A stretch of DNA of 64,000 nucleotides from NCBI RefSeq assembly GCF_019711195.1, contig NZ_CP081299.1:992001-1056000 (forward strand), read 5' to 3'. The position numbers and the translations under genes are program-made. Below the pieces are notes generated by a model. That model was not told the origin of the DNA and made no database searches. It saw only the letters and a program-made list of their open reading frames with translations. Below, piece after piece: positions 61,408 to 64,000 of the stretch. This DNA comes from Dyadobacter sp. NIV53 (GTDB lineage: Bacteria > Bacteroidota > Bacteroidia > Cytophagales > Spirosomataceae). Position 1 is the stretch's first letter, and each line of letters starts with the position of its first letter.

Positions 61408-63339
61408 TCATTTCATCAATTTATTTTTGAACTGGTAACTCGCTGTCTGGTACCACGTAATTGCTTCTGTGGTCAGGTGTTTGTTTGTTAACGATGCTTT
61501 TTCTGATCCGTCTTTAAAATCCGGGATAAAGGTATTGGCAATGCGTTGTGGCCTAAGAATGATCAAAGTGTCTTTCCTGATATAACCCAGACTTTGGTAA
61601 GTACTGACAAACGCCCGTTCCCGTCCAGCTTCCAGTTTAAAAATATCATATCCGAAAAATTTACTGGTATAGGAAAAGTTCAGAAGTCCCAAAATAGTCG
61701 GGCCCAGATCGATCTGGCTCATTAAACGCTCCATTTTTGCGGGTTTGATAAAGTCCGGTGCATATATCAGGAGTGGAATTTTGTATTTGTTCACAGGCAG
61801 GTCAGCTTTTCCTGCACTCGAAGCGCAATGATCGGCAACAATAACGAACAGTGTATTTTTAAACCAGCTTTTTCTTCGCGCTTCCCGGATAAACTTACCA
61901 ATTGCATAATCCGTGTATTTCACCGCTCCTTCCCGGCTGGTATGCGAAGGAATATTAACCCGCCCTTCCGGATAAGTAAATGGCCTGTGGTTTGAAGTAG
62001 TCATAATGTGTGCGAAGGCAGGTTTGCCCGATTTTACCGTCTTGTCTATTTCTTTCAGGGACAGGGTAAATAAATTCTCGTCAGCAACTCCCCAGATATT
62101 TTCATAATCGATATCCTTTTTGACTATACTCGTCCGGTCTACAACGGTATACTTATTGTTGGCAAAAAAGTAACCCATGTTATCAAAATAACCATAACCG
62201 CCATAAATGAATTTGCTTTCGTATCCTTTTTGCCCAAAGATCCTTCCCATTGAAAACAGCCCTTCATTCTTTGGCCGGCGAACGATGGATTGTCCGGGTG
62301 TGGGTGGTGTACAAATGGACAATGCTTCCAATCCCCGGACCGTTCTGGTTCCGGTTGCATACAAATTGGTAAAAAGCAAACTCTGACCGGCGAGAGAATC
62401 CAGATTGGGTGTTATGTTCTTATCACTTCCAAAACACCCAAGAAAATCAGCGCTCAGGCTTTCAACACTGATCAGCACCACATTCATCTTCTTTTCTTTT
62501 CCCTGATTTATGATTTTTCTTTCAATGCTGAAAGGATCGTTGTTCACAAACCGGCTTTCCGGCGTTCTGATTTGTTCCCGGATATTTCTGAATGCTTCTT
62601 TATCAGGAATTTTCTGGTAAAACTGTTCATAATCAAGCTCGTTGTTCAGGTAAGCAGCAAAGAGTTCATAAAGGCCATTTCCTGCCAGTTCGTTTGTATA
62701 AGTATTATCGCTGAATTGCCGGAACTTGTTATTAACCAGGAAATAGGATCCTGCCAGTAATAGTAAATAAATGAGCATTCCTATTGAACGCCGTTTAAAA
62801 GAATACGGCTCCGAACTGGCTGCTTTGATAGCGGGTTTCAAAAAATAAACAATCACTGCAGTTGTCAAAATCAGTCCGCTTACGATCATTCCCACGGGAT
62901 ACGACTGCCGGATATTTCCAATGACTTCGTTGGTATAAACCAGATAATCAACAGCGATAAAATTGAAACGGGAACTGAATTCATCCCAGAAAACCCATTC
63001 TGAAACTGCATTAAAAAGCAACCCGAAAATAAAAACGCAAAATGTTCCATAAATAGCAAAGCGGTGCCAGCGAAGAACGGAGATCCTGCGTGGTAATAAC
63101 CAGGTATAAAGCATCAGGGGCAGGACAAAATAAACCGCATTGGCCAGGTCATAAAACAAACCCAAACCGAAGATCCCGGAAAAAGCCCTGAAAGTAAAAT
63201 CTACGGCAGATGCCGATTTGATCAATAAAGCAATTCTGGTCAGGATAGATAAGGTTACAACAATGCAGACCATTAACTTCACCAGCGAAAAAGAACGTTT
63301 TTGAGGGATTTCAGCTGAAACTGTTTTATTATGATTCAT
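61408..63339 (-). CDS. LTA-synthase-like membrane sulfatase-fold protein
   Basis: 643 residues. Five N-terminal membrane helices (LMVCIVVTLSILTRIALLI, FYDLANAVYFVLPLMLYTWL and others, to about residue 215) are followed by an extracytoplasmic alkaline-phosphatase-fold domain: MNVVLISVESLSADFLGCFG and a Thr-nucleophile region ATGTRTVRGLEALSICTPPT. IVADHCASSAGKADLPVNKY is the metal-binding C-terminal motif. Related enzymes transfer phosphoglycerol or phosphoethanolamine onto envelope glycans. In Bacteroidota the substrate is unknown. It has no formylglycine motif, so it is not a sulfatase. Confidence 0.9.
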   Translation of the reverse strand: MNHNKTVSAEIPQKRSFSLVKLMVCIVVTLSILTRIALLIKSASAVDFTFRAFSGIFGLGLFYDLANAVYFVLPLMLYTWLLPRRISVLRWHRFAIYGTFCVFIFGLLFNAVSEWVFWDEFSSRFNFIAVDYLVYTNEVIGNIRQSYPVGMIVSGLILTTAVIVYFLKPAIKAASSEPYSFKRRSIGMLIYLLLLAGSYFLVNNKFRQFSDNTYTNELAGNGLYELFAAYLNNELDYEQFYQKIPDKEAFRNIREQIRTPESRFVNNDPFSIERKIINQGKEKKMNVVLISVESLSADFLGCFGSDKNITPNLDSLAGQSLLFTNLYATGTRTVRGLEALSICTPPTPGQSIVRRPKNEGLFSMGRIFGQKGYESKFIYGGYGYFDNMGYFFANNKYTVVDRTSIVKKDIDYENIWGVADENLFTLSLKEIDKTVKSGKPAFAHIMTTSNHRPFTYPEGRVNIPSHTSREGAVKYTDYAIGKFIREARRKSWFKNTLFVIVADHCASSAGKADLPVNKYKIPLLIYAPDFIKPAKMERLMSQIDLGPTILGLLNFSYTSKFFGYDIFKLEAGRERAFVSTYQSLGYIRKDTLIILRPQRIANTFIPDFKDGSEKASLTNKHLTTEAITWYQTASYQFKNKLMK

Positions 63340-63741
63340 TTATGCGAACTATAAAATATTGTAACTCCGTAATAATAAACCGTTACCAGCCGGGCCTTAC
63401 TTTTTATTGGATTCCAAGTAGTTCCCGTATTGTAATCGGTATCCAAATGGTAAACCTATAGACAGATTCTGTATTTTTTCTGTACATCAAATTGCAGCGG
63501 GACAGGAATTGAAATAAACCTGTAGTACGGAGTAAGTTGTGGACGAGCGGCGAAAATACAATTAAAAGTAGAACGTACAAAACAGTAAGTTTACGGCATC
63601 TTTTGAGCATAATACTAAACTTTGCCGGTAAACGCCCTTTATTAAACGTTGACAAGGATTACACTACAGAAATAATCCAGATTCCGTTTTAATCTTTGAA
63701 AATTGAAGTGTTCCTGATGACCAGTAAAAAAGTTAGTTAAA
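63340..63741. other. Gene-free divergent stretch
   Basis: Between the divergent LTA-synthase-like gene and the response regulator. An 83-codon reverse frame from a TTG (63404-63655) has no recognisable motif and I do not call it. Confidence 0.45.
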
Positions 63742-64000
63742 ATGAAATTGCTAGTAATTGAAGACGAAAGGGATTTATCTGACAGTATTTGCTCCTACCT
63801 GAATTCGGAGCAGTTTACCTGTGAAACTGCCTATGATTACCCTACTGCGCTCGACAAAGTGGTGATCAATGAATATGCGTGTATCATACTTGACATTACA
63901 CTGCCGAATGGAAACGGGCTGGATATTTTATCGCATTTGAAAACATTAAACAAGATTGACGGTGTGTTGATTATCAGCGCCAAAAACTCATTGGAAGACC
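63742..64000 (+). CDS. OmpR-type response regulator, 5' part, cut by window end
   Basis: 86 codons from ATG 63742 to the window edge. Receiver-domain start KLLVIEDERDLSDSICSYLN (acidic pair Glu8-Asp9) and the phospho-acceptor aspartate in CIILDITLPNGNGLDILSHL. The C-terminal output domain is outside. The layout fits an OmpR/PhoB-type regulator with a histidine kinase likely to follow. Confidence 0.92.
   Translation, partial: MKLLVIEDERDLSDSICSYLNSEQFTCETAYDYPTALDKVVINEYACIILDITLPNGNGLDILSHLKTLNKIDGVLIISAKNSLED

Noticed and set aside
63404..63655. 83-codon reverse frame with one hydrophobic stretch
   Set aside because: TTG start, no motif or conserved neighbour; AT-rich intergenic sequence easily gives such frames.

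Overview
The window looks like a chromosome segment of a Bacteroidota bacterium of the order Cytophagales; a Dyadobacter/Spirosoma-like genus is my guess from protein style, not a database result. The evidence is four large secreted proteins with C-terminal type IX secretion (T9SS) sorting tails, TlpA-type and Gfo/Idh/MocA proteins, an ECF sigma/anti-sigma pair, several formylglycine sulfatases, few Shine-Dalgarno sequences, and promoters resembling the Bacteroidota form (TTG, then about 20 bases, then TAnnTTTG). No rRNA, tRNA or CRISPR array was seen.

Layout. (1) 1-5.4 kb, minus: the N-terminal 1794 codons of a giant cadherin/Ig/LamG-like adhesin, with an almost perfect 1374-bp tandem repeat, running off the left edge. 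(2) 6.5-11.4 kb: an esterase, a TlpA-type thioredoxin protein split by a frameshift, and a large PVC-type dehydrogenase/cytochrome c lipoprotein. (3) 11.4-20.4 kb: an AT-rich accessory region. Small plus-strand genes (KptA with an unknown partner, two overlapping small membrane-associated proteins, a HigBA toxin-antitoxin pair, two unknown proteins, a Crp-like regulator with an SDR enzyme) alternate with 50-155-bp imperfect palindromes that follow the genes and resemble integron attC sites. A decayed IS1182-type element has landed at the edge of one palindrome. (4) 20.5-31.2 kb: small stress or housekeeping genes, including an ArsR-SRPBCC-DoxX-YdeI operon with a clear operator, a GloVer-repeat T9SS protein, and DUF4256, HXXEE and CheY-like proteins. 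(5) 31.3-41.6 kb: an MFS sugar-acid-type transporter convergent with a Tat-exported oxidoreductase, a glycosyltransferase, a leucine-rich-repeat T9SS protein, and an operon of sigma factor, anti-sigma, DUF4097-like adhesin, outer-membrane barrel and small membrane protein. (6) 42.2-56.3 kb: a small cysteine lipoprotein next to an M4 metalloprotease, a hydrolase, an M1 aminopeptidase, an HxlR regulator, a DMT transporter, a second lipoprotein of the same family, and an ELWxxDGTxxGT-repeat protein with a CBM96/DNRLRE-like domain. (7) 56.4-64 kb: three sulfatases, a small unknown protein, an LTA-synthase-like membrane sulfatase-fold protein, and the start of an OmpR-type response regulator.

Two themes stand out. 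The 11.4-20.4 kb region behaves like a gene-cassette array: palindromes lie downstream of same-strand genes, and one cassette has perfectly complementary ends. No integrase is visible in the window. Separately, an unusual number of genes carry a single-base frameshift, mostly in homopolymer runs, or an in-frame TAG. Either the assembly has homopolymer errors, or many genes here are truly decayed or read by slippage.
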